Notes under the pieces: model-generated
What the model saw: the letters and a program-made list of their open reading frames with translations, nothing else
The model's database searches: none
What the model was told of the DNA's origin: nothing
DNA from: Oricola indica
GTDB taxonomy: Bacteria > Pseudomonadota > Alphaproteobacteria > Rhizobiales > Rhizobiaceae
Direction: 5' to 3'
NCBI RefSeq assembly: GCF_019966595.1
Contig: NZ_JAINFJ010000016.1
Coordinates: 1 to 59,831 of the forward strand
Length of the DNA stretch: 59,831 nucleotides
Made by a program: the position numbers and the translations under genes
Shown here: positions 36,189 through 45,353 of the stretch, one piece after another
Numbering within the stretch: the first letter of the stretch is position 1
How the letters are laid out: every line of letters starts with the position of its first letter

Positions 36189-37574
36189 GTGACAAAATCT
36201 CCCGCAAATGCTTTGCGATTTCTCGGTGCAACCGGAACAGTAACCGGATCGCGATACCTTCTCGAAGCGAACGGACGGCGAATCCTGATCGATTGCGGTT
36301 TGTTCCAAGGGTTCAAACAACTGCGCCGGCGCAATTGGCTGCCGTTCCCCGTCCGCCCCGGTTCGATCGATGCGGTACTCCTGACACATGCGCATCTCGA
36401 TCACTCGGGATATCTGCCGGCGCTAGTGCGCGACGGGTTCGAGGGGCCGGTTTATTGTACGGAATCGACGGTGGAACTTTGCGGGCTCCTGCTGCCAGAC
36501 AGCGGTCACCTTCAAGAAGAAGATGCAAAGTATGCCAAGCGCAAACGCTATTCGAAGCATGCCGATCCGAGGCCGCTCTACACGTTGAAGGACGCGGAAA
36601 GCGCTGTTGATAGCCTGGAGGCGAAGGAATTTGATCGCCGCTTCGACCTCGGAAACGGGATAACGGCGGAATTCGTGCCTGCAGGCCATTTGCTCGGCGC
36701 AGCGCAGATCCGGATTGAGATCGATGGCCGTTCTATTCATTTCAGCGGCGATCTCGGGCGCAACTCCGATCCGCTAATGCGCGCACCTCGGTCGTTGCGC
36801 GAAGTCGACGTCCTCATCTGCGAGTCGACCTACGGCAACCGAAAGCACGCCAACATTGATCCGAAAGCGGAATTGGCGCCGGTCATCAACCGTGTCTGCT
36901 CCCGCGGCGGCGTAATCCTAATTCCGGCTTTCGCGATCGGCCGTGCGCAGGGTGTGATGTATCACATCGCGCGGCTGCGGAAACGCGGCGAAATTCCTTA
37001 TTTGCCGGTCTATTTGAACAGTCCCATGGCCGTCGATGCGACCGAAATCTATCACAATCATCACGAAGAGCATCACGTCACCTGGGACGACTGCGTTGCA
37101 ATGTTTAGGCTTGCCGAACGCGTACGCTCCGTAGCGGAATCCAAGGAGCTAAACACGCGCAGGGGGCCGATGATCATAATCTCTGCAAGCGGAATGCTGA
37201 GTGGAGGTAGGGTGTTGCATCACCTCGCCAGCTTCGGCACCGACCCGAAGAATGCCATTCTGCTCTCCGGTTATCAGGCTGGCGGCACGCGTGGCGCGGC
37301 GCTCGTCGGCGGAGCCAGGACCCTGCGCATGTTCGGTCGCGAAGTCGAGATCAATGCGGAGGTGGTGCAAATGGAGAGTTTTTCCGGTCACGCCGATGTC
37401 GACGAAATCATGACCTGGCTGACTGGCGCAGCCCGTCCTCCGGCGATGACCTATCTTACGCATGGAGAACCGGATGCGGCAGATGCGTTGCGCTGGCGCA
37501 TCGAGCATGAGTTGGGCTGGCACGTACGCGCACCGGAACATCTTGAACGGATCAGTCTGGACCATCCGAAATGA
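36189..37574 (+). CDS. Metallo-beta-lactamase/beta-CASP ribonuclease-like protein
   Basis: A 461-residue protein of the CPSF73-like bacterial group. Zinc motif LTHAHLDHSGYLP (about 62), PAGHLLGAAQIRIE, FSGDLGR, the beta-CASP segment with CESTYGNRKHA and the C-terminal SGHADVDEI. Enzymes of this family cut RNA endo- or exonucleolytically. The start is GTG at 36189 after a strong GAGGAGGAG. It overlaps the AMP phosphorylase gene by ATGA. Confidence 0.88.
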   Translation: MTKSPANALRFLGATGTVTGSRYLLEANGRRILIDCGLFQGFKQLRRRNWLPFPVRPGSIDAVLLTHAHLDHSGYLPALVRDGFEGPVYCTESTVELCGLLLPDSGHLQEEDAKYAKRKRYSKHADPRPLYTLKDAESAVDSLEAKEFDRRFDLGNGITAEFVPAGHLLGAAQIRIEIDGRSIHFSGDLGRNSDPLMRAPRSLREVDVLICESTYGNRKHANIDPKAELAPVINRVCSRGGVILIPAFAIGRAQGVMYHIARLRKRGEIPYLPVYLNSPMAVDATEIYHNHHEEHHVTWDDCVAMFRLAERVRSVAESKELNTRRGPMIIISASGMLSGGRVLHHLASFGTDPKNAILLSGYQAGGTRGAALVGGARTLRMFGREVEINAEVVQMESFSGHADVDEIMTWLTGAARPPAMTYLTHGEPDAADALRWRIEHELGWHVRAPEHLERISLDHPK

Positions 37575-39082
37575 ACCAGAGCCACAACGTTCTTCGCATT
37601 CTTAGGGCGCGCGTTGATACTTATCAGCAACCGATTGTATTTATGCGTTCGGATTGTCACGTCTGTTCCTCGGAGGGATTCTCCGCTTTGACACGTGTCA
37701 GGATAGCCTGCGGCGCTCGGTCCGTCGTTGCGACCCTCAACGTTGTTCATGACGAGGATTGGATCCCGCACGGCACCGCGCTTCTGTCGGAAGCGGCCTG
37801 GAAGGCCTTGGCACCTTCCGAAAACGCAACCGCGGCGTTCACGCATCCCGACCCTCCGCAATCCGCTTCGGCGCTGCGCGCGAAGGTGTTCGGTATAAAA
37901 CTGATACAGGACGACTTCCTCTCAATCATCCGCGATGCATTGGCCGGCAATCTCTCCGATCTCGAATTGGCGGCGTTCGTCACGGCGTGCGCGGGGGATC
38001 GCCTCGACCTCGACGAGACCATCGCCTTGACGAAAGCGATGCTGGCGGTTGGCGAGCGCATCGATTGGGGCGCCGGCTATGTCCTCGACAAACATTGTGT
38101 CGGCGGATTGCCGGGCAACCGCACGACGCCAATCGTTGTGGCGATAATAGCTGCGGCGGGAAAACGAATCCCCAAGACCTCGTCGCGCGCCATCACGTCT
38201 CCGGCGGGTACTGCCGACACGATGGAAACCATGGCGCCGGTGAGCCTCAACCTCGCCGCCATGCGCAAGGTCGTCGAGAAGGAAGGCGGCTGCGTCGTCT
38301 GGGGCGGACATGTCCGACTGAGTCCCGCCGACGACGTCCTTGTTCGGGTCGAACGCCCGCTCGATTTCGACAGCGCGGGACAGCTTGTCGCCAGCGTCTT
38401 GTCGAAGAAGGCGGCTGCCGGATCGAGTCACGTACTGATCGACATTCCGGTCGGACCGACGGCGAAGATTCGCACGGACAGTAGCGCGAGCGCGCTTTCC
38501 GGCCGGTTGGCCGCGACGGCGGAAGTGCTTGGGCTGCAACTTCGCGTGGCCAGGACAGATGGCATACAGCCGGTCGGATTCGGTATTGGCCCGGCCCTCG
38601 AGGCGCGCGATGTGTTGGCCGTGCTGCGCGGCGAGCCGTTCGCGCCAAGCGACCTTCGCGAGCGCGCCGTTCTGTTGGCGGGGGCGCTCCTGGATATGGC
38701 ACCCGACGGAAACGGTACCGGAAAAATGCGCGCGCATCAGTTGCTTGACAGCGGCGAGGCCCTGGCAAAGTTCATCGCCATCTGCGACGCGCAGGGAGGT
38801 TTTCGGGAACCCGGTGCCGCCGCGTATAGATTTCCGTTCCCGGCAAGCACGACCGGGAAGGTCGCGAGCATCGACAATCGCCGGTTGACAAAAGTCGCCA
38901 AACTCGCAGGTGCCCCATCGAACGCCGAAGCGGGAGTGTTTTGCCGTCTAAAGGTAGGAGATCGGGTCGACATCGGCGACAGGCTGTTTGAAATCTGCGC
39001 GAATACGCCAGGTGCGCTCGACTATGCCTTGGAGTTTGCGGCCGCCCATGACGGTATCGTCGAGGTGAGGGACGAGGAATGA
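37571..39082 (+). CDS. AMP phosphorylase / thymidine phosphorylase family
   Basis: A 503-residue enzyme with the archaeal AMP phosphorylase layout: an N-terminal extension of about 90 residues, then the pyrimidine phosphorylase core. DKHCVGGLPGNRTTPIVV (about 176) is the phosphate-binding signature and SPAGTADTMETMAPV follows. AMP phosphorylase turns a nucleoside 5'-monophosphate and phosphate into base plus ribose 1,5-bisphosphate. It overlaps its neighbours on both sides by ATGA, between a nuclease and a PRPP synthetase. Confidence 0.88.
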   Translation: MNQSHNVLRILRARVDTYQQPIVFMRSDCHVCSSEGFSALTRVRIACGARSVVATLNVVHDEDWIPHGTALLSEAAWKALAPSENATAAFTHPDPPQSASALRAKVFGIKLIQDDFLSIIRDALAGNLSDLELAAFVTACAGDRLDLDETIALTKAMLAVGERIDWGAGYVLDKHCVGGLPGNRTTPIVVAIIAAAGKRIPKTSSRAITSPAGTADTMETMAPVSLNLAAMRKVVEKEGGCVVWGGHVRLSPADDVLVRVERPLDFDSAGQLVASVLSKKAAAGSSHVLIDIPVGPTAKIRTDSSASALSGRLAATAEVLGLQLRVARTDGIQPVGFGIGPALEARDVLAVLRGEPFAPSDLRERAVLLAGALLDMAPDGNGTGKMRAHQLLDSGEALAKFIAICDAQGGFREPGAAAYRFPFPASTTGKVASIDNRRLTKVAKLAGAPSNAEAGVFCRLKVGDRVDIGDRLFEICANTPGALDYALEFAAAHDGIVEVRDEE

Positions 39083-39996
39083 AGCCCCTCCTTCTGTCCT
39101 TTCCCGATGATCGCGATCTGGCCCGCGAAATTGCGAATTGCATCGGAGCTGAAACCGGACGACTCGTCTGGCACCGCTTTCCCGATGGCGAGTCCCTGGT
39201 ATCGATCGACGAGGCCGTGAAGGGGCGAGACGTCATCCTCGTCGCATCTTTAAGGCATCCGGACCGGATCGCGCTGCCATTGCGGTTCGTTGTCATGACC
39301 GCGCGAGAATTCGGAGTGCGTTCACTCGGCCTCGTTGCACCCTATCTCGCCTATATGCGCCAGGACAGGAGGTTCCATCCGGGCGAGGCAGTCAGTGCGC
39401 CTCTCTTCGCGCGTTTCCTCGAGGAAGGCGTCGATTGGCTGGTTACCGCCGACCCGCATCTGCACCGCAATCCCGATCTGTCCCGGCTCTTCGAGATTTC
39501 TACCAGGACTGTAGCGACCGCCCCGCTGATCGCCGACTGGATCAAGCAGAATGTAACTCGGCCGGTCCTCATCGGACCGGATTCGGAGAGCAAACAGTGG
39601 GTCGCAAGCATAGCGGCACGGATCGACGCGCCTTACCAGATACTCGAAAAGACGCGACGCGGTGATCGCGATGTTTCGATAAGCATTCCAGATTTCTCGC
39701 AAGCCGAAAAAGGGACGCCGGTGATCGTGGACGACATCGTGTCGTCGGGCAGAACGATGATCGAGACAGCCGGACATCTCCGGGAACTCGGTCTTCCACC
39801 CGCTATATGCGTGATTATCCATCCGGTTTTTGCCGGAAATGCCTACGAGGAACTGCTCGATGCCGGCGTGGCGTCATTGGTGAGTACCAATTCAATCGCG
39901 CATCGATCGAACGCGATTTCGATCGCCGGTCCGTTGGCATCCGCCATAGGCGAACTTTCGAATTTCCAAATCAGAAAGCACGGAGACAAGAATTGA
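39079..39996 (+). CDS. Ribose-phosphate pyrophosphokinase-like protein
   Basis: A 305-residue protein of the PRPP synthetase family. It has RFPDGESLV, the ATP-region loop YLAYMRQDRRFHPGE (about 91), TADPHLHRN with the metal-binding His, and the PRPP loop PVIVDDIVSSGRTM (about 214). It likely transfers pyrophosphate from ATP to ribose 5-phosphate, or has been adapted to the product of its neighbour. It lacks several surface features of the housekeeping hexameric enzyme, so it is an accessory copy. Confidence 0.87.
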   Translation: MKPLLLSFPDDRDLAREIANCIGAETGRLVWHRFPDGESLVSIDEAVKGRDVILVASLRHPDRIALPLRFVVMTAREFGVRSLGLVAPYLAYMRQDRRFHPGEAVSAPLFARFLEEGVDWLVTADPHLHRNPDLSRLFEISTRTVATAPLIADWIKQNVTRPVLIGPDSESKQWVASIAARIDAPYQILEKTRRGDRDVSISIPDFSQAEKGTPVIVDDIVSSGRTMIETAGHLRELGLPPAICVIIHPVFAGNAYEELLDAGVASLVSTNSIAHRSNAISIAGPLASAIGELSNFQIRKHGDKN

Positions 39997-39998
39997 AA

Positions 39999-40424
39999 AT
40001 GAAATTGAACCTCCCGAAGATATTTGTTCTCGGATTCTTTGCGCTCGGAGCGGCCGTCCTACTCTCGAAATTTTTCCGGGGTGAACCCGAAACAGCGATT
40101 GTGGCCGTATCGATGCCGGAACTGTCGAGTGAAGCAAGCGTTGGTCAGATACTCTTCAACAACAACTGTGCCAGTTGCCATGGCGATCGTGCATCCGGAA
40201 CGGACAAAGGGCCTCCGCTGATCCACGACATTTACAATCCGGGACATCACTCGGATGATGCGTTCTATCTGGCAGCCATGAATGGTGTGGTCCAGCATCA
40301 CTGGCCATACGGCAATATGCCGAAGCAGGAGCAGGTCACGCCGGACGAGGTGGCGAAGATCGTCCAATATGTTCGCGAGTTGCAGGTCGCCAACGGTATA
40401 ACGTTCAAACCGCACAACATGTGA
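39999..40424 (+). CDS. Class I cytochrome c
   Basis: A 141-residue membrane-anchored or exported cytochrome: N-terminal hydrophobic segment ([19 protein letters not shown]), haem motif CASCHGD (about 54) and a likely Met ligand in [12 protein letters not shown] ribosome-binding site (CGGAGACAAG) lies inside the end of the preceding gene. The start is 2 bases after the PRPP synthetase stop, so the two are coupled, and the ATPase follows 20 bases later. Confidence 0.87.
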   Translation: MKLNLPKIFVLGFFALGAAVLLSKFFRGEPETAIVAVSMPELSSEASVGQILFNNNCASCHGDRASGTDKGPPLIHDIYNPGHHSDDAFYLAAMNGVVQHHWPYGNMPKQEQVTPDEVAKIVQYVRELQVANGITFKPHNM

Positions 40425-40444
40425 CACGACAAGGAGCGATTGCG

Positions 40445-42670
40445 ATGACCTCCCAGCACGAGCACCATTATCACACGGCGGACGCCGAAGGCACCTCTTC
40501 GGCCGGCCAAGGCCAGTATGACGAAGTTCCGGCTGGATATAGCGGACCCGTCTATACCTGCCCAATGCACCCTCAAGTGCGCCGGACGCATTCCGGATCT
40601 TGCCCGATATGCGGCATGGGGCTGGAACTGGAATCGGCAACTATGGTTGAAGAGGGGCCGAATCCCGAACTTGTCGATTTCACTCGGCGCTTATGGATTG
40701 GCGCGGTCCTGAGTATTCCTCTCCTGATCCTGACCATGGGTCCCTTCGTCGGTCTTTCCGGCGTTCGGGAGATCTTCGGAGAACGAGCAACCTTGTGGAT
40801 CGAACTTGTGCTCGGCACGCCGGTCGTTCTCTGGTCGGGTTGGCCGTTCCTTGTCCGCGGCTGGAACTCCTTCCGCACGATGAATCTGAACATGTTTAGT
40901 CTGATCGCGATGGGCGTCATGGCGGCATGGACATTCAGTGTCGTCGCCGTGCTGTTTCCAGGTATTTTCCCCGATGGCTTCCGAGATCCAGAAGGTCATG
41001 TGGGCGTTTATTTCGAAGCCGCAGCCGTCATCGTCACCTTGGTGCTCCTCGGGCAGGTGATGGAACTGCGCGCTCGTGAGGGTACCGGCAAGGCGATCCG
41101 GGCACTCCTCGATATGGCGGCAAAGACGGCCCGCGTGATACGCGACGACGGCACGGAAGAGGAAATTCCGCTCGAACATGTTGGGGTTGGCGACCGCATT
41201 CGCGTGCGTCCCGGCGACAAGGTTCCCGTGGATGGCGTGGTGGTCGATGGTCGTTCATCGATCGACGAAAGCATGATCACCGGCGAACCCGTTCCGGTCG
41301 AGAAAGTTTCAGGCGATCCAGTGACGGGCGCAACCATCAACGGCACTGGCAGCCTTATTATGGAAGCTACACGCGTCGGCGCCGACACGATGCTGAGCCA
41401 GATCGTCGAAATGGTCGCCAACGCACAACGGTCCCGGGCGCCAATCCAGAAATATGCCGACAAGGTATCCGGCTATTTCGTGCCGGCGGTGATCGCTATC
41501 GCTGTACTTGCTTTCCTGGGCTGGGCGTTTTGGGGCCCGGAACCCGCCCTTTCATATGCGCTCATCGCCGCGGTCGCGGTACTGATCATAGCCTGTCCCT
41601 GCGCCCTCGGTCTCGCCACCCCAATGTCGATCATGACGGCAACGGGACGCGGAGCTCAAGCAGGCGTGCTCATAAAGAATGCGGAGGCGCTCGAGAGGTT
41701 CGAGAAAGTTGATACGCTAATCGTCGACAAGACAGGCACGTTGACCGAAGGCAAGCCGCGATTGGTGGCGGTCCTGGCGGAGAACGGCCATGACGAGACC
41801 GAAGTGCTGCGTCTGGCGGCGTCCCTTGAACGGGGTTCGGAACACCCGCTCGCCGAAGCCATCGTAAGGGGAGCCGAAGAGCGAGGCGTGGAGATGGCCG
41901 CGGCCGGCGACTTCGAGGCCGTTACCGGCAAAGGCGTCAAGGGTACAGTGGATGGCAGAGCCGTGGCGCTCGGCAATCTCGCGATGATCCGCGAGCTTGG
42001 CCTGGAGGCGGGGGACTTGACCGAAAAAGCCAATGGCCGCCGCGATGAAGGCGAGACGGTCATGTTCGTCGTCGTCGACAATGGCGTCGCCGGACTCGTA
42101 TGCGTCGCCGATCCGGTAAAAGAAACAACCCCCGACGCGCTGAAGGCTCTGCATGAACTTGGATTCCGCATCATCATGGCGACCGGAGATAACGAACGAA
42201 CGGCGAAAGCCGTTGCTGCGCGCCTGGGCATTGACGAGATCCGCGCCGACGTGCTTCCCGAAGACAAGGCGCGCATCATCCAGGAATTGCAGCAGCAGGG
42301 TCGCAAGGTCGCGATGGCCGGCGACGGCGTGAACGACGCTCCGGCTCTGGCTCAGGCCGACGTGGGAATTGCGATGGGAACCGGCGCCGATGTCGCGATC
42401 GAAAGCGCTGGATTTACCTTGGTCAAAGGAAATCTCGACGGGATCGTCAGGGCCCGCCGTCTGGCCCACGGGACCATGCGCAACATACGGCAGAACCTGT
42501 TTTTCGCCCTGATCTACAATACGTTGGGCGTTCCGGTAGCTGCAGGCGTTCTCTTCCCGTTCTTCGGCATCCTGATTAGTCCGATGTTCGCCGCCTTCGC
42601 GATGAGCGCTTCTTCGATCTCTGTTGTCGTCAATTCGCTCAGACTGCGGCAACTGGATTTGAGATCCTGA
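40445..42670 (+). CDS. Heavy-metal P1B ATPase with HMBD domain (Cu/Ag type)
   Basis: A 741-residue pump. Instead of HMA domains the N-terminus has a His-rich stretch (HEHHYHT) and a YHS-like metal-binding domain with [11 protein letters not shown] (Cys 39) and [11 protein letters not shown] (about 52-58), as in SilP and related copper pumps. Then TGEP, CPC (384-386), DKTGT (428), SEHPLAEAI and GDGVND. It probably moves Cu(I) or Ag(I) out of the cytoplasm. AAGGAG precedes the ATG at 40445. No CueR-type box was seen upstream; it may be read from the upstream operon. Confidence 0.93.
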   Translation: MTSQHEHHYHTADAEGTSSAGQGQYDEVPAGYSGPVYTCPMHPQVRRTHSGSCPICGMGLELESATMVEEGPNPELVDFTRRLWIGAVLSIPLLILTMGPFVGLSGVREIFGERATLWIELVLGTPVVLWSGWPFLVRGWNSFRTMNLNMFSLIAMGVMAAWTFSVVAVLFPGIFPDGFRDPEGHVGVYFEAAAVIVTLVLLGQVMELRAREGTGKAIRALLDMAAKTARVIRDDGTEEEIPLEHVGVGDRIRVRPGDKVPVDGVVVDGRSSIDESMITGEPVPVEKVSGDPVTGATINGTGSLIMEATRVGADTMLSQIVEMVANAQRSRAPIQKYADKVSGYFVPAVIAIAVLAFLGWAFWGPEPALSYALIAAVAVLIIACPCALGLATPMSIMTATGRGAQAGVLIKNAEALERFEKVDTLIVDKTGTLTEGKPRLVAVLAENGHDETEVLRLAASLERGSEHPLAEAIVRGAEERGVEMAAAGDFEAVTGKGVKGTVDGRAVALGNLAMIRELGLEAGDLTEKANGRRDEGETVMFVVVDNGVAGLVCVADPVKETTPDALKALHELGFRIIMATGDNERTAKAVAARLGIDEIRADVLPEDKARIIQELQQQGRKVAMAGDGVNDAPALAQADVGIAMGTGADVAIESAGFTLVKGNLDGIVRARRLAHGTMRNIRQNLFFALIYNTLGVPVAAGVLFPFFGILISPMFAAFAMSASSISVVVNSLRLRQLDLRS

Positions 42671-42744
42671 CGGAGTCGTTGTCCTGGTCTTGTCGGAAAT
42701 CGGTCGCGGCCAAGCTTGTCGTTATTGACTCGGTTTCGGCGTGA

Positions 42745-42985
42745 CGTCAGGGTAATTGTTCACACGGTTCCCGCGATGCCGAGCGCGAAGCGGGATGAAA
42801 AGGGAATGTGACGGGTGGACCCAGACCGGGCATCCAAATCACAGCCGACCCCGCGACTGTAGAATGGCGCGGCGCCATAACTCCCGAAAACGGGAGCGCC
42901 ACTGGAGACATCCGGGAAGGCGATAGCGCCGGAAAACCGCCATGAGCCAGGAGACCTGCCATGTGAACGGACGGAGAGACGTTCA
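42745..42985 (+). promoter_or_regulatory. Cobalamin (B12) riboswitch
   Basis: The leader before cbtB contains the conserved core: GATGAAAAGGGAA, CCCCGCGACTGTAG, GCCACTG and the B12 box AGCCAGGAGACCTGCC (42945-42960) in the right order. Adenosylcobalamin binding would switch off the cobalt-uptake genes downstream. Exact ends are estimated. Confidence 0.92.
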
Positions 42986-43015
42986 AGTTACTGAATGAGC
43001 AACACGGAGGTTGTC

Positions 43016-43192
43016 ATGCTCGCAACACAATCTGTTTCGCTGCCGGTTTCGGCATCAGCACGTCTGACGACTGCGCTGTTCGCTGCAATATTTGGCATGG
43101 CGTTGCTTTATCTCGCTGCGTTTGCTCATTCGGACGCACTGCACAACGGCGCCCACGACACGCGCCACGCAATCGTCGCGCCCTGCCACTAA
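43016..43192 (+). CDS. cbtB: Cobalt transporter subunit CbtB
   Basis: A 58-residue one-TM protein with the family end HSDALHNGAHDTRHAIVAPC and a final CH. The His and Cys near the end are thought to bind Co2+. The ATG at 43016 has ACGGAGG upstream; a longer start at 42995 lacks one. It follows the B12 riboswitch and precedes cbtA by 15 bases. Confidence 0.88.
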   Translation: MLATQSVSLPVSASARLTTALFAAIFGMALLYLAAFAHSDALHNGAHDTRHAIVAPCH

Positions 43193-43207
43193 GGCGCCAC
43201 GACGTAG

Positions 43208-43882
43208 ATGTTGACCCGGGTAATTCTGGCCGCGCTTGTCGCGGGATTGCTCGCTGGTGTGTTCGCGACTGCGGCGCAATCAGTGCGGGTTATCCCGTTG
43301 ATCCTCCAAGCCGAAGCTTATGAAGAGGGGGTGTCACACGCTGAGACCGAGGACGAAGTCTGGGCGCCCGAAGAAGGGTTGCAGCGGACGTTTTTTACGT
43401 TGCTCTCGAATCTCGTGACCGGTGTTGCATTCGCACTGATTTTGACGGCTATCATTCTGATATTAGACCAACCGGTGTCGCTCCGGCATGGCGCGCTTTG
43501 GGGGGCGGGCGGGTTCGCGGTTTTCGTTCTCGCCCCAAACTTCGGTCTTCCGCCTGAATTGCCCGGTATGGCGTCTGGCGATCTGACCGCAAGACAGGCC
43601 TGGTGGATCGCCACGGTCTTGCTCACTGGAGGAGGCCTACTGATTTTCGCGTTCAAGGATTCGGTTTCCTGGATGGGAGCGGGCGTAATGCTTATTGTGG
43701 CACCTCACGTATACGGTGCGCCGCAGAACCCAGCAGGTGAATCAGCCGTTCCGGCAGAACTCGCGGCAGAGTTTGCCATCGCGACCGTCGTCACCTCGGC
43801 TCTGTTCTGGCTGTTTCTTGGCGCGGTTCTTGGACAGCTTCTCTCGCGCGTGATCGAGGGCCGATCGAGTGAGCCAGGTTAG
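43208..43882 (+). CDS. cbtA: Cobalt transporter subunit CbtA
   Basis: A 224-residue membrane protein with about six segments. It has the CbtA start (MLTRVILAALVAGLLAGVFA) and family motifs PNFGLPPELPGM and HVYGAPQNPAGESAVPAELA. CbtAB is predicted to import cobalt for cobalamin synthesis. It ends just before the cytochrome b561 gene. Confidence 0.9.
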   Translation: MLTRVILAALVAGLLAGVFATAAQSVRVIPLILQAEAYEEGVSHAETEDEVWAPEEGLQRTFFTLLSNLVTGVAFALILTAIILILDQPVSLRHGALWGAGGFAVFVLAPNFGLPPELPGMASGDLTARQAWWIATVLLTGGGLLIFAFKDSVSWMGAGVMLIVAPHVYGAPQNPAGESAVPAELAAEFAIATVVTSALFWLFLGAVLGQLLSRVIEGRSSEPG

Positions 43883-43883
43883 A

Positions 43884-44399
43884 ATGCCGAGTAAGCTCTT
43901 GTCCGACCCTTGTAATGAGAAAAGGCCCAAGCGCCCTTATTCGCTCTTGCAGATCCTGCTGCACTGGCTGGTGGTAATCCTGATTTTTGAGCAATGGTAC
44001 ACGTCGCGCGCAATCCCTCGAACCCACAATCCTCTTCTTCCGCCGTCAGATGCCGATCTCTTGCAGCACGCGCTTCACATCTATGCCGGCATTGTTATTG
44101 GCATAGTCATGGCGCTTCGGCGCATGTTGGCATATGCGAGCTACCGTCGGCGGCCGCAAATTCGGCCGCGGTTGACGGAACGCCTGGCATCGATCGTTCA
44201 CGGTGGGCTCTATTTTGCAGTGTTTTTCCAAGCCGCTACAGGCTTTGTAACGACATATCTCTGGGGCCCCGCGAGGGTTTTCCATGCGTATCTCTGGGAT
44301 GTCATTCTGATACTTGCGTCTGTCCACATCGCCGCGGCCGTCTATCATCTGATACGCGGCGACGGAGTGCTCCGGCGGATGATCCCGCGGTTTCGATAA
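43884..44399 (+). CDS. Cytochrome b561-family membrane protein
   Basis: A 171-residue di-haem type membrane protein with four segments and the His ligands in LLQILLHWLVVILI, DADLLQHALHIYAGIV, ERLASIVHGGLYFAVFF and VILILASVHIAAAVYHL. Such proteins move electrons from quinol. A GTG 15 bases upstream would overlap cbtA; the ATG at 43884 follows an AGG. It could share the B12-controlled transcript. Confidence 0.83.
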   Translation: MPSKLLSDPCNEKRPKRPYSLLQILLHWLVVILIFEQWYTSRAIPRTHNPLLPPSDADLLQHALHIYAGIVIGIVMALRRMLAYASYRRRPQIRPRLTERLASIVHGGLYFAVFFQAATGFVTTYLWGPARVFHAYLWDVILILASVHIAAAVYHLIRGDGVLRRMIPRFR

Positions 44400-44419
44400 T
44401 TGCGGTTGGTCAAAGCTTT

Positions 44420-44496
44420 TGGGGCCCTCGGTCGGATTCGAACCTCCATCTTCCCGATTACAATTCGGGTGCTCTACCAAATTGAGCTACGAGGGC
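44420..44496 (-). tRNA. tRNA-Thr (anticodon TGT), T stem with two mismatches
   Basis: The minus strand folds as a tRNA: 7-bp acceptor stem GCCCTCG/CGAGGGC, D arm GCTC...GAGC, anticodon stem CCCGA/TCGGG with loop ATTGTAA (anticodon TGT, threonine), T loop TTCGAAT and an encoded CCA (44420-44422). The T stem strands GGAGG and CCGAC pair at only three of five positions, which is unusual. It may be a functional but atypical tRNA or a remnant. Confidence 0.8.
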
Positions 44497-44705
44497 TGAC
44501 GCCGCGTCAATCCTCGTATCCAATCGTGAATAAACCGTTTTCATTCAGAAACTAGCGGTTCACAGGCGCGCAGAGTGCTGCGCGATCAGTTAGGCACCCT
44601 TCAGCGTGCCAAGGTTTGACAAGCGAGCTGGGGTCAGCCGTGAAGAGCTCAATCGAGACCAGAGCGACGGAAACCGCGTCTAGCCAAACAAGGGACTCGC
44701 TTTCA

Positions 44706-44736
44706 TTGACCTTTCCGGCACTGGAACGTTTATGTG
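44706..44736 (+). promoter_or_regulatory. CueR-type promoter/operator
   Basis: TTGACC (44706-44711) and TATGTG (44731-44736) with a 19-base spacer containing TTTCCGGCACTGGAA. Same layout as the copA promoter. It lies 30 bases before the membrane protein gene at 44767. The rest of the gap from 44497 shows nothing else. Confidence 0.8.
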
Positions 44737-44766
44737 CTGCTCCTCGATCGACAAGGGAGACTGTAA

Positions 44767-45228
44767 ATGCGCAGCATTGCGAACCAGCCTGAATTCGGAG
44801 TGGCGGTCTTTTCCTTCCTCCTACATTTCGTCTGGGAATATTTGCAGGCGCCCACCTATGCAGGCATGGCGGATTTGCCGCATTGGGAGGGCGTTAAGCT
44901 CTGCACCTCCGCGACCTTCGGCGATGTTGGCTTCGCGCTAACGGCCTTCTGGGCCACCAGCGCTCTGGCGCGGTCGCGATACTGGCTCGTCGCGCCGAGG
45001 CCCCTGCATATGCTGGTTTACATGGTCGTTGGCATCACTCTAACGGTTGGTTTCGAATTCCACTACACGCAGATCAGCATGCGCTGGACCTATTCGGACC
45101 TGATGCCGCTCGTTCCGCCCTTTGGAACCGGCCTGAGCCCGCTCCTCCAATGGTTGGTGATACCGCCGCTCGTGCTCTGGTTCACGGCAAGGCAGTTGCC
45201 GAATCGCAGCGCGCCCCTGAGTCAGTAA
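44767..45228 (+). CDS. Hypothetical membrane protein under a CueR-type promoter
   Basis: A 153-residue protein with four membrane segments (FGVAVFSFLLHFVWEYLQAP near the start; PLHMLVYMVVGITLTVGFEF; LQWLVIPPLVLWFTA). Conserved-looking polar residues in membranes are His, Trp, Glu and Tyr (LHFVWEYLQAP). GGGAGACTGTAA precedes the ATG. I do not know the family. The promoter suggests copper induction; a role in copper handling is inference. Confidence 0.75.
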   Translation: MRSIANQPEFGVAVFSFLLHFVWEYLQAPTYAGMADLPHWEGVKLCTSATFGDVGFALTAFWATSALARSRYWLVAPRPLHMLVYMVVGITLTVGFEFHYTQISMRWTYSDLMPLVPPFGTGLSPLLQWLVIPPLVLWFTARQLPNRSAPLSQ

Positions 45229-45271
45229 TCTCCTTGTGTGCACACCTTTCCAAGGAAAATGGGAGAACGGG

Positions 45272-45313
45272 CGCCGGTGTAGGCAAGCCTTGTGAGGCTT
45301 GCCTACACCGGCG
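45272..45313. terminator. Perfect 19-bp inverted repeat, possible bidirectional terminator
   Basis: The arm CGCCGGTGTAGGCAAGCCT (45272-45290), the loop TGTG and the exact complement arm (45295-45313) form a very stable hairpin. It lies between two converging genes (ending at 45228 and 45354), a terminator position, but no T run follows on either side. It might instead be a small mobile repeat. Confidence 0.55.
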
Positions 45314-45353
45314 TTGAAACGCTGGGGCACCAGAATGGTCTATGCCGTGCTGC

